Below are positions 12,218 to 13,709 of a stretch of 13,709 nt of DNA, in pieces. This stretch comes from Candidatus Jacksonbacteria bacterium (GTDB lineage Bacteria; Patescibacteriota; Patescibacteriia; UBA9629; GWA2-43-13). Position numbers and translations under genes: made by a program. Below the pieces are notes generated by a model. The model saw only the letters and a list, made by a program, of their open reading frames with translations, was not told the DNA's origin and searched no databases. Location: contig JABIPD010000019.1 in NCBI GenBank assembly GCA_018698735.1, positions 1-13,709 on the forward strand, in the 5' to 3' direction. Position 1 is the stretch's first letter, and every line of letters begins with the position of its first letter.

Positions 12218-13709
12218 GTGGAATCATTACGTAGAACAACAACAGCGCTCGCATTCGCACTGGCGATGTTCGCCAGCGTCAGCTCCTTGGCCGTCGCACT
12301 TGGTGGCGCACCGCCGCCACCTCCGCCTGAAACCACCTTCGACACCTCGAATCCGCCACCGGCAGACGCTGTCGCGCGGAACGAGATTTGGCGGGTAACC
12401 GTCATGTTCGACCCGCAGGCGGCGGACATGACAGAGGCGGTCACGATTAACGTCCACCAGAGTCCGTTCATGTACAAAGAGCCCGGCTTCTATTGGGCTC
12501 ACCGCACGAACGACATCGATGGGACGTTTACCTTCACTGAAGGTGGCGAGTTCACCTTCGATCTGAGGCTGAGTGAGTACGGACTAACGTCGCTTTTCGG
12601 GCGACTCAGTCCAGTGCTTACGGCTCCTCGGGCGTTGTTCGAGGAAATCGTTACAGATGGATTCAATACAAATACGTTCCCTGCAGGGGTGAACGGCTTC
12701 CATCCCGATGTAACGCTTGAACTGGGGCCAGGGGAGTACGATCCAAACGTGTACGCCAAACTGCAGGGTGGTGGGTTCTGCTCAGCACTCTGGCCTGGCT
12801 ATTACGGCAAGCACAGGTTGATCTGGGTGAACTCGTCCCATGACGATCACCTGGCATTCGACCTCTTGTTGGTTGATGGTGACGATCCGGATCCTGTTCA
12901 GGAGCCGGACGAACACCCCGAACCCGACCAAGGCGACCACGAAGTAGAGATGCCGACGCCGGTCGAACCTGAAGACGGGTACGACTCGATCTTCCCTGAC
13001 GAGTCCGAAGAACCGACGGCACCATCTGGTGGTGGCGGGGTCGCCGGACCTGCGGAAGGCGAAGAGTACGAAACCTTCACCACACCCTCCGACGAGTCAG
13101 GCCTCACGGCCCCTCGTTACGACGGCGGATCCGGCATGTTTGTCGACCGCTTGCCCGTAGAGATAATAGTCGCTGAGAATTCTCCAACCGGAGAAATCGA
13201 CGCGGCAGAACACACCGTAGTTGCAGAGTTCGAAGTGACTGCGAGTGATACTGGTGACGTCGAGCTCAGCTACTTCGAAATTCGTGGCACCGAGGAACTT
13301 AGCCCCGATAAAGTGCACATTTTCTCCGGTAGCGAGCCCATCGACACTGTCGCCGTCTCATCTCTGCAGGACGGCGAGACCATCACAGTAGTTCATCCCA
13401 GCGAGTTAGGCGACGAGTTGCCTGATGAAGTTGTGAGCTTCCAAGTAATTGCTGATATCTCTGAATTTGCTGACGGCGAGACTATCACGGTCTCTGCTGC
13501 AGTGCCTGCAAAGGGGGGGTACACGGTCGCTGCCATGGAAGCTATGGATGATGGCATCATCACCGCTGTTCCGAAGATGCCGATGCTCCTCATAACCGCG
13601 CCGACCCTAACCGTGGTCGTCGATACAATCGCCGACAACACGGAAGGAGAAGGCGATGATCTGGGTGTTGCACTGGGAACCGAAGAAGAGGAGTTTCTCG
13701 TTACGAGGC
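12218..13709 (+). CDS. Secreted acidic repeat-domain surface protein, 3' end beyond window
   Basis: This is an open frame of 497 codons with no stop before the window ends. The in-frame stop at 12194 and the SD-like GAGAGGG (12206-12212, five bases before) support the GTG start; no other start precedes Met17. The protein has a signal peptide (RR at 5-6, hydrophobic 10-29), a six-Pro run (32-37), a folded region (about 50-220), an acidic Pro-rich linker (about 220-300) and a beta-rich domain (about 307-430); a second copy seems to begin near 463 (LTVVVD). I do not recognise a named family; the layout suggests a cell-surface or S-layer-like protein. It is much higher in GC than its neighbours, hinting at transfer or a chimeric join. 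Confidence 0.8.
   Translation, partial: MESLRRTTTALAFALAMFASVSSLAVALGGAPPPPPPETTFDTSNPPPADAVARNEIWRVTVMFDPQAADMTEAVTINVHQSPFMYKEPGFYWAHRTNDIDGTFTFTEGGEFTFDLRLSEYGLTSLFGRLSPVLTAPRALFEEIVTDGFNTNTFPAGVNGFHPDVTLELGPGEYDPNVYAKLQGGGFCSALWPGYYGKHRLIWVNSSHDDHLAFDLLLVDGDDPDPVQEPDEHPEPDQGDHEVEMPTPVEPEDGYDSIFPDESEEPTAPSGGGGVAGPAEGEEYETFTTPSDESGLTAPRYDGGSGMFVDRLPVEIIVAENSPTGEIDAAEHTVVAEFEVTASDTGDVELSYFEIRGTEELSPDKVHIFSGSEPIDTVAVSSLQDGETITVVHPSELGDELPDEVVSFQVIADISEFADGETITVSAAVPAKGGYTVAAMEAMDDGIITAVPKMPMLLITAPTLTVVVDTIADNTEGEGDDLGVALGTEEEEFLVTR

Noticed and set aside
12204..12398. Plus-strand 64-codon frame starting ATG at 12204
   Set aside because: It overlaps the GTG-started surface protein in another frame, has no SD of its own, and its Arg/His-rich translation looks like a shadow.
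12663..13025. Minus-strand 120-codon frame inside the GC-rich gene, and other minus frames from 12193 to 13641
   Set aside because: High-GC DNA leaves long chance frames on the opposite strand. These products are arginine- and proline-rich with no recognisable domain, and the plus frame has a signal peptide and domain-like layout.

Overview
This window looks like a genome fragment from a Patescibacteria/CPR bacterium, most likely a Parcubacteria-type lineage. The reasons are a tightly packed S10/spc ribosomal-protein cluster with no rpmD (L30) between rpsE and rplO, long basic tails on L22 and S5, very short intergenic gaps, and start codons that almost all lack a Shine-Dalgarno (SD) sequence. 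No 16S gene or other phylogenetic marker can be searched here, so the taxonomic call is an inference.

Region 1 (1-8086) is one unbroken plus-strand cluster: the 3' end of rplB, then rpsS-rplV-rpsC-rplP-rpmC-rpsQ-rplN-rplX-rplE-rpsZ-rpsH-rplF-rplR-rpsE-rplO-secY. It encodes ribosomal proteins of both subunits and the SecY translocon channel. Region 2 (8160-9968) continues the canonical order with adk and map, but then goes to a YqgF/RuvX-family gene rather than infA-rpmJ-rpsM. Region 3 (9967-10212) is an AT-rich intergenic element with terminal inverted repeats. Region 4 (10213-11800) holds a MraY/WecA-type polyprenyl-phosphate sugar-1-phosphate transferase overlapping a membrane-anchored DUF192 protein; together they suggest cell-envelope work.

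Region 5 (11801-12217) is a 417-base stretch with no supported gene. It contains a perfect 28-bp palindrome, a textbook sigma70-type promoter with an extended -10, and a 71-nt imperfect hairpin with perfect 13-bp outer arms. Region 6 (12218-13709) is an open-ended gene for a secreted, acidic, repeat-containing surface protein. Its base composition is strikingly higher in GC than everything upstream, and it starts with GTG behind an SD-like sequence, unlike the rest of the window.

The points most worth a second look are: (i) all 21 visible starts in the low-GC part have T immediately before ATG, with few SD candidates; (ii) the sharp composition and initiation-style break near 12160-12218, which is either horizontal acquisition or a chimeric join; and (iii) the promoter-plus-hairpin leader in front of that surface protein gene. 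I saw no CRISPR array, tRNA, rRNA or transposase gene.
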